A stretch of DNA of 64,000 nucleotides, from contig NZ_VEGP01000003.1 of the NCBI RefSeq assembly GCF_007679495.1, positions 87,789-151,788 on the forward strand, given 5' to 3'. This DNA comes from Paenibacillus sp. 32O-W (lineage in GTDB: Bacteria; Bacillota; Bacilli; Paenibacillales; NBRC-103111). The position numbers were made by a program, and so were the translations under genes. Shown one piece after another: positions 8,668 to 18,075 of this stretch (within the stretch, counting starts at the first letter, position 1; the number at the start of each line of letters is the position of its first letter). The notes beneath the pieces are model-generated. The model saw only the letters and a list, made by a program, of their open reading frames with translations. It was not told where the DNA came from and did not search any database.

Positions 8668-9684
8668 ATGGTACTCGTAAATGAACAAGATTACATAGCC
8701 AGAACCGATGCGGCCTCCGATACTTTATGGGAGCCGTTATGGCGGATCGCCACACCTCTGCTGCCTGTGGAGAAGCGGATTTTGCAATCATCCGCCTTGA
8801 GAAGACTGCATTACGTTCATCACGGCGGAGCTTCACGAATCAATACGCATCATACGTTCAGTCGTTTGCAGCATACTTTGGGCGTGTTCTCTTTAATTGC
8901 CCATTACTGTCCGGATAACGGGACGCTGAGGGCGGCTTCCCTGCTGCATGATATCGGTCACGGCCCGTTCAGCCATTCGCTGGAAGGAATCGAAGGGATA
9001 GATCATCACCAGTGGACCCGGGATATGTTGTTTGGAGAGGAATTATCCGGCATTTTGCAGGAGCACGGAATCCATCCGGAGGAGATCTGGGCTTATGTCC
9101 ATGGAGAAGTCCCGAGTTTGCTAAGAAATTCTACGGGAGTTCTGCACCTGGACCACCTGGATTCCTGGGCGCGCAGCGCGCAGGCGGGAGGCTATCTGCC
9201 CGTTGAGCCGAATGAGCTGCTGGACCGGTTGTTCCCTGCTCCCGATGGAGTGCAGGCGGATAGGGAGGCAGCCGAGCTGATGGTGGACCTCATAGTGGAA
9301 GAGGCCAAATTCCATACCTCACCTGCGAACATTGCCGCAAATTCGGAGCTTCGGCAGATCGTCTTCCAATGGATTAGGGAGGCCCGTCCGGATAAACGGC
9401 AGCTTATCGGAATGACCGACTCCATGCTGGAGCAGGAGCTGCTCAGGCATCCCGGTACGAGTGGCCGGTTAAGAAGACTGCTGCTGGAATCCTGGCGGCT
9501 TAGGGTTACCCGGGACCGGGATCAGGCCCCGGCTGATGCCTTGGAGGTAGAGGTGAACAAATTATATTTGTCCGTCCCCATGGTCCAAGGCCGGAAAATA
9601 ACCGAGATCTCGGAGCGGGCGCGCGGCAGGATAGAAGATGTACAGCATCGAAAGGGCAAGTACTACGTCTATTGGCAGGACTAG
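8668..9684 (+). CDS. HD-domain phosphohydrolase (YwfO/SAMHD1-like)
   Basis: A 338-residue cytoplasmic metal-dependent phosphohydrolase. The HD-domain ligands are visible as His69 (RLQHTLGVF), His94-Asp95 (SLLHDIGHGPFSHS) and an aspartate in VLHLDHLDSW (162 or 165). The motif RLQHTLGV with HDIGHGPFSH is that of the dNTP triphosphohydrolase-like branch (YwfO, SAMHD1), though many members have no proven substrate. The start is supported by GGGAGGG. It follows the AraC gene by 73 bases in the same direction, with no clear functional tie. Confidence 0.85.
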   Translation: MVLVNEQDYIARTDAASDTLWEPLWRIATPLLPVEKRILQSSALRRLHYVHHGGASRINTHHTFSRLQHTLGVFSLIAHYCPDNGTLRAASLLHDIGHGPFSHSLEGIEGIDHHQWTRDMLFGEELSGILQEHGIHPEEIWAYVHGEVPSLLRNSTGVLHLDHLDSWARSAQAGGYLPVEPNELLDRLFPAPDGVQADREAAELMVDLIVEEAKFHTSPANIAANSELRQIVFQWIREARPDKRQLIGMTDSMLEQELLRHPGTSGRLRRLLLESWRLRVTRDRDQAPADALEVEVNKLYLSVPMVQGRKITEISERARGRIEDVQHRKGKYYVYWQD

Positions 9685-9730
9685 GCGCTAACCCCGGCGG
9701 CTGTTCCGCGAAGTTCTTCCGACCGTAACG

Positions 9731-10597
9731 TCAAGTGTCGGGGACCGGCGGCTGCCGGTACTTGCTGGGCGGCTGGCCATAATATTTGGAGAAGGCCTTG
9801 GAGAATGAAAATAGATCCGGATAACCGGTGGACAAGGCAATCTCCGTTACAGGCATGGAGGTGTCCTGCAGCAGCTTGGCCGCCTTCTCCATCTTCAGCT
9901 TCTGCAAGTAGCGCAGCGGTGAAATGCCCATCTGTTCGGTAAAAACCGAGGAGAAGTACGATCGGTTGACTCCGGCATAATCCGCTGCATCCTGAATCGA
10001 AATGCCTTCGGAGAAATGAAGCTTCAGGAAGTCGACGCTCTGCTGCAGCCACGCGGAACGTTTAGCGGGAGGAATCTCCGAATGGCGGACAGTCATCTGA
10101 CTGAACAATTGGTAGATGAGCGACAGAATGGCCGCAGCGGACCCGGCTCCTTGCTGCTTGCGCAGAACGTCCATCAATCCTTCTAACGTAGAAAGAACAT
10201 GAGAGCCGACCGTTTGCTCCCGGTAGGGCCGTTCCGGAGAGAGCCCTGCCGCTTCCAGCAGGTGCGGAACCTGCCCGCCGTCCATCGCTATCCAGCACAT
10301 GCGGAGCGGCGATGATGAAGGAACCACCTGATAGGAGTAGGCGATTTGCGGATATAGGCAGAACAGATCCCCTTGCTTTAAAATCAGGGACAGCTTCCCC
10401 CGTTCCACCTTCACCTGACCCCCCAGCACAAAATGTATACTGTAGCACTCGATAAAGCGGGAGCCGACTTGGTAATTGGGCTTGGCCTGGTTCCTTCCGG
10501 CCCTGACCAGCCACAGGCCGCCCATTCTTTCCACCTCGGACGGCTTGTAATAATGATACTCCGCATACTCGTGAGAGTATTCCTGCATGTCCCTCAT
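9731..10597 (-). CDS. AraC-family regulator
   Basis: A 288-residue regulator with an N-terminal cupin ligand-binding domain (HFVLGGQVKVERGKLSLILK) and a C-terminal AraC DNA-binding domain of two helix-turn-helix units (IQDAADYAGVNRSYFSSVFT; VTEIALSTGYPDLFSFSKAF; GQPPSKYR). The ATG at 10597 has GAGGGGG seven bases upstream. It is convergent with the HD gene and faces a 650-base non-coding region, so its target is not obvious; the two-component glycan locus starting at 11251 is the nearest candidate. Confidence 0.9.
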   Translation of the reverse strand: MRDMQEYSHEYAEYHYYKPSEVERMGGLWLVRAGRNQAKPNYQVGSRFIECYSIHFVLGGQVKVERGKLSLILKQGDLFCLYPQIAYSYQVVPSSSPLRMCWIAMDGGQVPHLLEAAGLSPERPYREQTVGSHVLSTLEGLMDVLRKQQGAGSAAAILSLIYQLFSQMTVRHSEIPPAKRSAWLQQSVDFLKLHFSEGISIQDAADYAGVNRSYFSSVFTEQMGISPLRYLQKLKMEKAAKLLQDTSMPVTEIALSTGYPDLFSFSKAFSKYYGQPPSKYRQPPVPDT

Positions 10598-11250
10598 CGA
10601 TTATCCCCCTCTAAAATCCTCTATTTATAAAATAGGAGAAACCTAACAAAATGACAAGCAGGGCCTTTAATCCTCATTCAGCTTACATTCATGTCTTACA
10701 GCTCTTTCCTTAGCCTACTCTCCTTACTCCACTCAATCACGAAATAATAAAGCTTCAATTAGACTCTAGCCATTTCGTTTGCGGGAAAGTCCGCATTTGT
10801 GACCGCTCCTCCTCAGCTTACCTGTTGTTTTGACGCCTTTTGACCATTATCCCCTTGGATCAGGAGGCGTATGAAGGCGGGAAATAGCGACGGGTAGAGG
10901 AAGGTTGGATGCACCATGGAGATCAAGGAGGGGCTCAGGCCCAGGATTCCATGATTCTGATTAGACGGGATAGCAGTCCAAAGCGAGAAGAGAAAAGTAA
11001 TATACCTGGGAGAAGATGGATGGAATTCAGAGAAAGGACCGGCTAATGGTGCCGTGATTCTGATTAGAAGGGATAGCCGTCCAAGCCGAGGAGCGCGAGA
11101 TTCCGAGAGCTGGGGTAGCCGGAAGGCTTCCAGCTTAAAAAAACCAATCCTATCTTAATTTAGCCATGAGACAACGGAAGGAGTTTGTGGTAAGATCATC
11201 CAACCGCCAGTGGTATCTCTTTGTAAATGTGGACAAAGGAGTGAAAACGA
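10598..11250. other. Non-coding stretch with a two-copy repeat
   Basis: About 650 bases without a convincing gene. It must hold the promoters for the divergent AraC gene and the response regulator. The only structure seen is a 36-base direct repeat (listed separately). Confidence 0.5.
10952..11090 (+). repeat. 36-base direct repeat, two copies
   Basis: Copies at 10952-10987 and 11055-11090 share TGATTCTGATTAGA and GGGATAGC and differ at only a few positions over 36 bases. They lie 103 bases apart in the intergenic region before the response-regulator gene and could be regulator binding sites or a small dispersed repeat. Confidence 0.6.
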
Positions 11251-12270
11251 ATGGCTACTTTGCTGGTTGTAGATGACGAGCCCATCATTCGTGCCGGATT
11301 GGTGAAGCTTATCAAGCAGTATGATCCTGACTGCGAGGTGCTGGCAATGCCGAACGGCGCTGCTGCGTTAGAGCAAATCAACAAGCGGATCCCGGATTTG
11401 GTGTTAACCGATATCCGTATGCCGAAGATGGACGGTCTGGAGCTGTGCAGGCAGATCGACGAGAACCGGTTTCAGGTCAAAATGGTAGTAATATCGGGAT
11501 ACAGTGATTTCTTCTACGCTCAGAAATGCCTCACTTACGGCGTAAAAGAGTATTTGTTGAAACCGATTACAGAAAAAGAGCTATACCCGGTGCTGGATAG
11601 GCTGCTGAAGGAAGAAGGAGCCTATTCCCTGTCTCTTATCCACTATGAGGAATGGCTGGAGACCGTCGAGCAGGCCATATGGGCGGTAGATATCGACAAA
11701 GTTTACGCTTTGGTGGAGCAGTGGGTGGAGAGCGGTTATGCTCATCTGAAGACGGCTCAGCTTCAGCAAATTGTGGAAGACGGGCTCGCGCTGCTCGTGA
11801 AGAAGCTGAACTCGCGCAGCGTGTACCGTTTTGAAATGGGGCCTGCGGGCAGAACAGCCGCTTCGCGATCGGAAGTGATCGATTATTTGAAGCAGGAGCT
11901 GCATCGTCTGTGTAATGAACTGCATCATTGGCGGGGAGGCATGGAGAAGAATCTGTTCGAGGAGGCGAAGGCCTACATAGACCAGCATATTACGGAAGAA
12001 ATAAGCTTGGAGGACGTCGCGGAGAAGGTCGGTCTCGCCCCGACTTATTTTAGCTTTTATTTCAAAAAAATGACCAACGAAACTTTCGTGCAGTACCGGA
12101 TGAAGAAACGGATCGAAATGGCGAAAAAGCTGCTGGAGCTCCCGCATTACAAAATTGTCGATGTGGGCATGGAAATCGGCTATCAGAATTATCCCCATTT
12201 CACCAAAATATTCAAAAAAATTACCGGACTGTCTCCTACGGAGTACAGGCAGATGCTGGGCATTCGATAA
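11251..12270 (+). CDS. Response regulator, REC plus AraC output (YesN type)
   Basis: A 339-residue two-component response regulator. The receiver domain covers about residues 1-120 with acidic pocket Asp8-Asp9 and phosphoacceptor Asp54 (LVLTDIRMPKMDG). An intermediate helical region follows, and the C-terminus is an AraC double helix-turn-helix (LEDVAEKVGLAPTYFSFYFK; MEIGYQNYPHFTKIFKKITG; LSPTEYR). Ribosome binding site AAAGGAG. The stop codon overlaps the start of the kinase gene by one base (TAATG), so the pair is translationally coupled. It should activate the LplB/LplC-type importer and glycosidases downstream. Confidence 0.93.
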   Translation: MATLLVVDDEPIIRAGLVKLIKQYDPDCEVLAMPNGAAALEQINKRIPDLVLTDIRMPKMDGLELCRQIDENRFQVKMVVISGYSDFFYAQKCLTYGVKEYLLKPITEKELYPVLDRLLKEEGAYSLSLIHYEEWLETVEQAIWAVDIDKVYALVEQWVESGYAHLKTAQLQQIVEDGLALLVKKLNSRSVYRFEMGPAGRTAASRSEVIDYLKQELHRLCNELHHWRGGMEKNLFEEAKAYIDQHITEEISLEDVAEKVGLAPTYFSFYFKKMTNETFVQYRMKKRIEMAKKLLELPHYKIVDVGMEIGYQNYPHFTKIFKKITGLSPTEYRQMLGIR

Positions 12271-14219
12271 TGTGGAGAAGAAGCCTGGCGGTCAAAGTTT
12301 TTATGTCGTTCGTTATAGTCATCATCGTCTCCTTCTCCATTGTGAGCATATCCATGTATGTAACCTCGTCCCGGGAGCTCGATCTGCTGCACGAAGAGAT
12401 GCTGACGCAAATCGTTGACAACGCCCTGCATCACACCGATCTTTATATTAAAAGCTACGAGAGGGCAACGCTGTCGCTGCTTACCTCCAGTCAAGTAAAA
12501 CAGTTTCTGGATGCCGAGCAGAATCAATATTTTACGTATTATTCCTTATCGGCTCAAATCAAGGATGAGCTGTTCAAGCCGATATTTATCAACAACCCGG
12601 AAATCAGCATGATTTATTTAATCAGCTATAACGGCATGACCTTTCATGACTTCAATATTGATCATCCTCCCTTTAGCGAGTCCGTGTTGAAGGATAGTCT
12701 GGAGGATTTGCGGGAGCAGACGAAGGATGACGGTTCTCTGTCGTTGATAGATTGGAGCTTTCTTGATGGCCAGCTTTCGCTGGCTCGCAAAATATCCGGA
12801 CGCCAGACGTCAAAGCTTTTCAAAGGAATCGTGGGCATCGAGTTGAGAATTGAAGAATTAACCACGCTCTGGAAAGGGATTAGGCTGGGGGATCGCGGAT
12901 ATTTTTTTATTGTCAACGATCGGGGGGAAATTGTTTACGATCCGAATAAAGAGAAGATCGGCAAGCAATTGGAGGGCCGTCTATTCGAGCAGGTCCGGGA
13001 TCATGAGGGAGCCTTCTTTATCGATGAAGAGGCAGGCGAAGAAGGCCTTCAGCGAATCTATTTCAGCAGGAGGTCGGATTATTCCGGGTGGACGCTTGTA
13101 TCTTCCATGCCGTTGGAAGCGGTCAGGAAGCCGGTACAGACCATCCGGCAGACGACACTCGCGGCCAGTGCAATCAGCATTGTCGTGGCCCTGCTTCTTG
13201 CTTACCGATTCGGCCGGTCGATCATCTCTCCGATCCGAATGATCGAACAAGGGATGCGCCGGACGGAGAAGGGAGATTGGACGAAGGTGCCTCTGCGCGG
13301 CAAGAAGGACGAGATGGATCGCCTGATTCACAGCTACAACATCATGGTTTCGCGACTGTCGGAGCTGGTCGAGAGGGTGTACGAAAGCGAGCTGAAGAAC
13401 CAGGATAATTTATTCAAACGGCAGTTAGCCGAATTTCAGGCGCTACAGCTGCAGATCAATCCGCATTTTCTGTATAACACGCTGGAAACGGTTATCTGCT
13501 ATGCTGTCGTTCAGGAGTCCGAAGAGATCAAGGATATAGTCCGGGCCATGTCGCTAATGCTCCGTTATTCCGTACAGACCGATTTGGAGGAAATTACGGT
13601 AGCGAATGAACTGAAGCATGTTCTTCATTATATGACCATCATGAATTACCGGTTTGAACAGCCATTCGAGCTTCAGGTCGATATCCCTCCCGAATATTTG
13701 CTTAAGAAGATGGTCCGGCTTACGCTGCAGCCTTTGGTGGAGAACGCCTTTAAGCATGCGTTTCCGGATGGGATTAAGGATTACCACTACATCCGCATTC
13801 TCGCCGAGGCGGAGGGACAGCGGCTGAAAATTACCGTTGCCGATAATGGCCAGGGAATGCCGGAGGAAGAGCTGCTTAAGCTCCGGATGAAGCTGTCCGT
13901 TAATGAGGCGCAGAGGTCTAAAGAGAGGCAGCTGAGAGAACAGTTATCCGCGGAAGAGCAGGTCGAAGTGGGTCAAGCTGGAGAGCATGGCGGAATCGGT
14001 TTGATTAATGTGCATAACCGTATTCAAATGGTGTTCGGGGCGCAGTATGGGCTTAGTGTGGAGAGCGCGCCGGGCCAAGGGACGGCCGTTACGCTGACGA
14101 TGCCGGATACCGATGCCGTCGGATTCGCCGGGATGGCCGGGCGTCACCTTAAGATAGAAGATAGGAGCGTAAATCAATATAATGAGCTTTTTTCCGATTC
14201 ATTTATGATGAATCTATGA
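12270..14219 (+). CDS. Sensor histidine kinase, YesM type
   Basis: A 649-residue membrane sensor. An N-terminal transmembrane helix (FMSFVIVIIVSFSIVSI) is followed by an extracellular Cache-like sensor of about 260 residues, a second helix (ASAISIVVALLLAYRF), a HAMP linker, the His_kinase domain with phosphoacceptor His399 (QINPHFLYNTLE) and an ATPase domain (PLVENAFKHAF, then ADNGQGMPEE and GGIGLINVHNRI). YesM kinases sense carbohydrates together with a binding protein. It is coupled to the response regulator by a one-base overlap. The C-terminal ~45 residues beyond the ATPase core are unusual for the family and unexplained. Confidence 0.93.
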   Translation: MWRRSLAVKVFMSFVIVIIVSFSIVSISMYVTSSRELDLLHEEMLTQIVDNALHHTDLYIKSYERATLSLLTSSQVKQFLDAEQNQYFTYYSLSAQIKDELFKPIFINNPEISMIYLISYNGMTFHDFNIDHPPFSESVLKDSLEDLREQTKDDGSLSLIDWSFLDGQLSLARKISGRQTSKLFKGIVGIELRIEELTTLWKGIRLGDRGYFFIVNDRGEIVYDPNKEKIGKQLEGRLFEQVRDHEGAFFIDEEAGEEGLQRIYFSRRSDYSGWTLVSSMPLEAVRKPVQTIRQTTLAASAISIVVALLLAYRFGRSIISPIRMIEQGMRRTEKGDWTKVPLRGKKDEMDRLIHSYNIMVSRLSELVERVYESELKNQDNLFKRQLAEFQALQLQINPHFLYNTLETVICYAVVQESEEIKDIVRAMSLMLRYSVQTDLEEITVANELKHVLHYMTIMNYRFEQPFELQVDIPPEYLLKKMVRLTLQPLVENAFKHAFPDGIKDYHYIRILAEAEGQRLKITVADNGQGMPEEELLKLRMKLSVNEAQRSKERQLREQLSAEEQVEVGQAGEHGGIGLINVHNRIQMVFGAQYGLSVESAPGQGTAVTLTMPDTDAVGFAGMAGRHLKIEDRSVNQYNELFSDSFMMNL

Positions 14220-14304
14220 TTTGACAAATCTATGAAATCACTAGAAACCAACAGACGAGGGGGAATGAGGTTCCGTTGAAACGATTTTTGAATAGAGGAG
14301 GAGG

Positions 14305-15273
14305 ATGGTTCTGGAACTGACCAGACGCAAACAAACCTACCGTGCAGCTCAAGCCTCCCCGCTGGTGTTGCTCGTCAAGAATGTAAGGAAATGCTGGCAG
14401 CTCTATTTATTGATGCTGGCGCCGTTTATCTATTTGGTTATTTTTAAATACTGGCCGATGTACGGAGCACTGATTTCCTTTCAGGATTTCGTCCCGACCA
14501 AGGGCTTCTGGGGAAGCGATTGGGTAGGACTGAAGCATTTCGTGCGATTCTTCGACTCCTACGAGTTCTGGAGAATTATGAAAAATACGCTGATTCTAAG
14601 CTTGTACAGCCTTATTGCAGGGTTTCCGTTTCCCATTCTGTTGGCCTTGTGCCTGAATTACGTAAATCAGCGGTTTTTCAAAAAATCAGTGCAGATGATT
14701 ACCTACGCCCCCCATTTCATATCGGTGGTCGTCATGGTCGGGATTATTTTGCAGCTTCTCGATCCGCGCATCGGGGTAGTCAATATGATTTTGCAGTTTT
14801 TCGGCTTTCAACCGATCAATTTTATGGGCAGCCCGGATTTGTTTAAATCCATTTACGTATGGTCGGGAATATGGCAGAATGTCGGTTTTTCCTGCATCAT
14901 CTATTTGGCGGCGCTTTCATCGATTGATCCGTCGCTTCACGAGGCCGCTGTCGTTGACGGAGCGAGCAAGCTCCAAAGAATGTGGCATATCGATTTGCCG
15001 GGAATCGTACCCGTTGCCGTCATTTTGCTTATTCTGAACACCGGCAACATTCTGGATACCGGCTTCGAGAAGGTGCTCCTCATGCAAAATCCGCTGAACC
15101 TGAGCACATCGGAAGTCATTGACACTTACGTTTACAAAGTGGGGCTGGCTTCCACGGCGATCAACTATTCGTATTCCTCTGCCATCGGACTGTTCAAATC
15201 GGTTATCAATCTGATCCTGCTGGTGCTCGTCAACAGAATCGCCAGGAAGGTCGGAGAGACAAGCCTATGGTAA
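14305..15273 (+). CDS. Sugar ABC importer permease, LplB type
   Basis: A 322-residue permease with an N-terminal helix after a basic stretch (LYLLMLAPFIYLVIFKYWPM), the LplB hallmark YGALISFQDF, and the EAA loop SLHEAAVVDGASKLQRM at about residues 211-227. LplB/YtcP permeases import oligosaccharides or uronic acid sugars. The start is behind a tandem GAGGAGGAGG. The gene follows the kinase by 85 bases and precedes the second permease and the binding protein, giving the usual YesM-YesN-LplB-LplC-LplA order. Confidence 0.92.
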   Translation: MVLELTRRKQTYRAAQASPLVLLVKNVRKCWQLYLLMLAPFIYLVIFKYWPMYGALISFQDFVPTKGFWGSDWVGLKHFVRFFDSYEFWRIMKNTLILSLYSLIAGFPFPILLALCLNYVNQRFFKKSVQMITYAPHFISVVVMVGIILQLLDPRIGVVNMILQFFGFQPINFMGSPDLFKSIYVWSGIWQNVGFSCIIYLAALSSIDPSLHEAAVVDGASKLQRMWHIDLPGIVPVAVILLILNTGNILDTGFEKVLLMQNPLNLSTSEVIDTYVYKVGLASTAINYSYSSAIGLFKSVINLILLVLVNRIARKVGETSLW

Positions 15274-15307
15274 GATCCAGCTTAATGAACGAGAGGCGTG
15301 AAGAAAG

Positions 15308-16204
15308 ATGAATTCGAATCGAGTAGTGGAAAGCAGAGGAGACCGATTATTTAATCTCATTAACTATACCATCCTGTTTCTGTTTACGATCACGATCCTT
15401 TATCCGCTTGTCTATATTGTTAGCGCTTCCTTCAGCTCTCCGCTTGCTGTCGTATCGGGCAAGGTATGGCTGTGGCCGGTGGACTTTTCTTTGGCCGGGT
15501 ATGAGGCTGTTTTTAAACATAAGCTGATTTGGACCGGATTTGCCAATTCGTTGTTCTATACCGTCGTAGGAACGGTGGTCAATGTCGTTCTTACCTTGAT
15601 GGCGGCTTATCCGCTGTCGCGTAAGGATTTCTATATCCGGCATGTAATCATGGCGCTGTTTGTGTTCACGATCATGTTCTCGGGCGGTCTGATCCCCTCT
15701 TACCTGTTGGTCAAGGATCTGGGCATGATCGATACGCGTTGGGCCCTGATCTTCCCGGGCGCGCTGAGCGTAATGAACGTCATTATCACAAGAACGTTCT
15801 TCCAGACGACCATTCCCGATGAGCTGCTGGATGCGGGACAATTGGACGGGTGCAGCGATTTCAAGTTTTTGCTCCATGTCGTGCTTCCGCTTTCCGGACC
15901 GATTATCGCCGTTCTGACCTTGTTCTATGCGGTCGGCCATTGGAATTCCTTCTTCAGCGCTCTTCTGTATCTGAAGAGGCAGGAGCTGTATCCGCTGCAG
16001 CTTGTCCTTCGGGACATTCTTATACAGAACGAGGTGGACGCGGAGATGATGTCGGACGTGGCCGATGCCGCCGCCAGGGAAAGCTTGCGGGAATTGCTGA
16101 AATATTCTTTGATCGTTGTATCCACCATACCTGTTCTTGTTATTTATCCTTTTATTCAAAGACATTTTGTCAAAGGAATCATGATCGGTTCCCTGAAGGG
16201 ATAA
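15308..16204 (+). CDS. Sugar ABC importer permease, LplC/YtcP type
   Basis: A 298-residue partner of the preceding permease. It begins with a membrane segment (LFLFTITILYPLVYIVSASF), has an EAA loop (IPDELLDAGQLDGCSDFKF) and ends with the family signature YPFIQRHFVKGIMIGSLKG. Here the EAA motif reads LDAGQLDG, so the second alanine is glycine, which is common in this subfamily. Ribosome binding site GAGGCG. It lies 34 bases after the first permease. Confidence 0.92.
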   Translation: MNSNRVVESRGDRLFNLINYTILFLFTITILYPLVYIVSASFSSPLAVVSGKVWLWPVDFSLAGYEAVFKHKLIWTGFANSLFYTVVGTVVNVVLTLMAAYPLSRKDFYIRHVIMALFVFTIMFSGGLIPSYLLVKDLGMIDTRWALIFPGALSVMNVIITRTFFQTTIPDELLDAGQLDGCSDFKFLLHVVLPLSGPIIAVLTLFYAVGHWNSFFSALLYLKRQELYPLQLVLRDILIQNEVDAEMMSDVADAAARESLRELLKYSLIVVSTIPVLVIYPFIQRHFVKGIMIGSLKG

Positions 16205-16241
16205 CCGCCATAGATCACAAAGGCTGTAGGGAGGGGTTAAT

Positions 16242-17885
16242 ATGTTAAAAAAATATGTGTCCGCCGGTATGTGTCTGATGCTCGGTTCAACACTGGTTAT
16301 GAGTGCTTGCGGCAGTAAAGAGGAGCCCGGGGCGGATCCTGCTTCAGCGGCGACCGTCAATCCGACGGGTGTATTTCCTATTACCAATGAAAAAACAACG
16401 ATCAAGGTGCTCATGAAAGGGAGCAATGCGGTAGAGAACTTCGCCACTAACGAATTTACGAAGTGGCTGGAGGAAAAGACGAACATTCACATCGAATGGG
16501 AGGTGGCGCCGAACAAAACGGCCGATGAGAAGCTGAATATTACGCTGGCCAGCGGAGATTATCCCGAGGTCATTATGGGTTTTGCGGTCAAACCGGTCCA
16601 GCAGGCGCTGTACGGGAAGGACGGGGTTTTCCTGCCGCTCAACGATCTGATTGAGAAATACGGGGAATATACGAAGCAGATGTTCGAAGCGGCTCCTACG
16701 GCGCGGGACGTGATTACCGCACCGGATGGCAACATCTATGCCCTGCCCATGGTAAACGACTGCTACCACTGCTCCATGGGGACGAAGATGTGGATTAACA
16801 AAGCTTGGCTCGATAAGCTGAATCTGCCGGTGCCCCAGACCACGGAGGAGTTCCGCGAAGTACTCCGGGCATTTAAGGACAAGGATCCGAACGGAAACGG
16901 CAAAGCCGATGAAATTCCTCTGGTCGGGGCGACTAACGGACCGCAGAGCAAGATCGATTTGTTCCTGATGCGTTCGTTCATCGAATTCGACGGCTCCGGC
17001 ATGTTCCTGAAGGATGGCAAGATCGATGTGGCCTATAACAAGCCCGAATGGAAGGAAGGCCTGAAGTATCTGCATTCGTTGTTCGAGGAAGGGCTTCTGT
17101 CGCCGCAAAGCTTTACCCAGGACCGGAACCAATTGAAGCAAATGGGGGAGAATCCGGAGGCTCCAATTCTGGGAGCGGTTGCCTCTCAGAACCCTACTGT
17201 TTTCGTGTCGATGGATTCCGACCGGGCGAAGGATTATGTGACGATTCCGCCGCTGGAAGGCCCTGGAGGCATCCGCTCGGCGAACTACAATCCATATAGC
17301 GCGACGGGTAACGGATATTTCGTGATTACGAATAAGGCGAAGAACCCGGAGGCTGCGTTCCGGCTGGCGGACTTCCTGTACAGTGAAGAAGGAACGATGC
17401 GGTCGAATATTGGAAGACCTGGCCAGGAGTGGGTAGAAGCGGCGGAAGGTGAGTTGGGCATTGACGGGAAGCCGGGGAAATGGAAGCAGCTTTCGACGTT
17501 TGGCGGGGTGCAGAACGTACATTGGTCGCAATCCAGCCCTTCGCTTCGCACGAATGAATTCCGGTTGAGCCAGGTGGCCGATCCGGAGAACCCGCTGGAG
17601 GTCATTCTGTATAACGAAACGAAGAACAACTATGAGCCTTATAGAATGGATCCGGGGCTGGTCGTTCCTCCCCTGTTCTTTACTAACGAGCAGGCTGAGG
17701 AATTGGCCGACATTCAGAAGACGATTACCGATTACAAGGATGAAATGCTGGCGAAGGCGGTGATAGGAGAGATCGACATCGACAAGGAATGGGATAATTA
17801 TGTGAAGACTTTGGAAAAGATGAAGCTTCCGAGGTATCTGGAAATCTTCCAGGAAGCCTATGAGGTATCTTCCTTCAAAAAGTAG
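16242..17885 (+). CDS. Lipoprotein solute-binding protein, LplA type
   Basis: A 547-residue extracellular solute-binding protein. The signal peptide ends in a lipobox (VMSAC) with lipidated Cys23. The long form (about 550 residues), the calcium-like DKDPNGNGKADEIPL motif and the W-rich centre are typical of LplA-like binding proteins of Paenibacillus that work with LplB/LplC. Ribosome binding site GGGAGGGG. It should capture an oligosaccharide related to the substrates of the following fucosidase-type enzymes. Confidence 0.92.
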   Translation: MLKKYVSAGMCLMLGSTLVMSACGSKEEPGADPASAATVNPTGVFPITNEKTTIKVLMKGSNAVENFATNEFTKWLEEKTNIHIEWEVAPNKTADEKLNITLASGDYPEVIMGFAVKPVQQALYGKDGVFLPLNDLIEKYGEYTKQMFEAAPTARDVITAPDGNIYALPMVNDCYHCSMGTKMWINKAWLDKLNLPVPQTTEEFREVLRAFKDKDPNGNGKADEIPLVGATNGPQSKIDLFLMRSFIEFDGSGMFLKDGKIDVAYNKPEWKEGLKYLHSLFEEGLLSPQSFTQDRNQLKQMGENPEAPILGAVASQNPTVFVSMDSDRAKDYVTIPPLEGPGGIRSANYNPYSATGNGYFVITNKAKNPEAAFRLADFLYSEEGTMRSNIGRPGQEWVEAAEGELGIDGKPGKWKQLSTFGGVQNVHWSQSSPSLRTNEFRLSQVADPENPLEVILYNETKNNYEPYRMDPGLVVPPLFFTNEQAEELADIQKTITDYKDEMLAKAVIGEIDIDKEWDNYVKTLEKMKLPRYLEIFQEAYEVSSFKK

Positions 17886-18075
17886 GCTCGGGGAGCATAA
17901 GAAAACCCAATTTTATCTGTAAAAAAGCCATCGGTTCTCCCTTCCCATGTGATACGCTTGGAACAGTGCACACATTAGTATCCGGGAAGGCGAGGATCGG
18001 ATTGGGAATGCAAATAGAATGGGGATGACCCGCAGCGATCCGAACAACTTCTAACCAAGAAGGAAGGGAAAGGCT

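Noticed and set aside
15347..16486. Very long minus-strand open frame (379 codons) across the LplC-type permease.
   Set aside because: It is the mirror of a clearly conserved permease gene; its composition (Gln/Arg/His-rich) is that of an antisense shadow.
16344..17531. 395-codon minus-strand open frame inside the LplA-type binding protein.
   Set aside because: Antisense shadow of a conserved lipoprotein gene; no domain.
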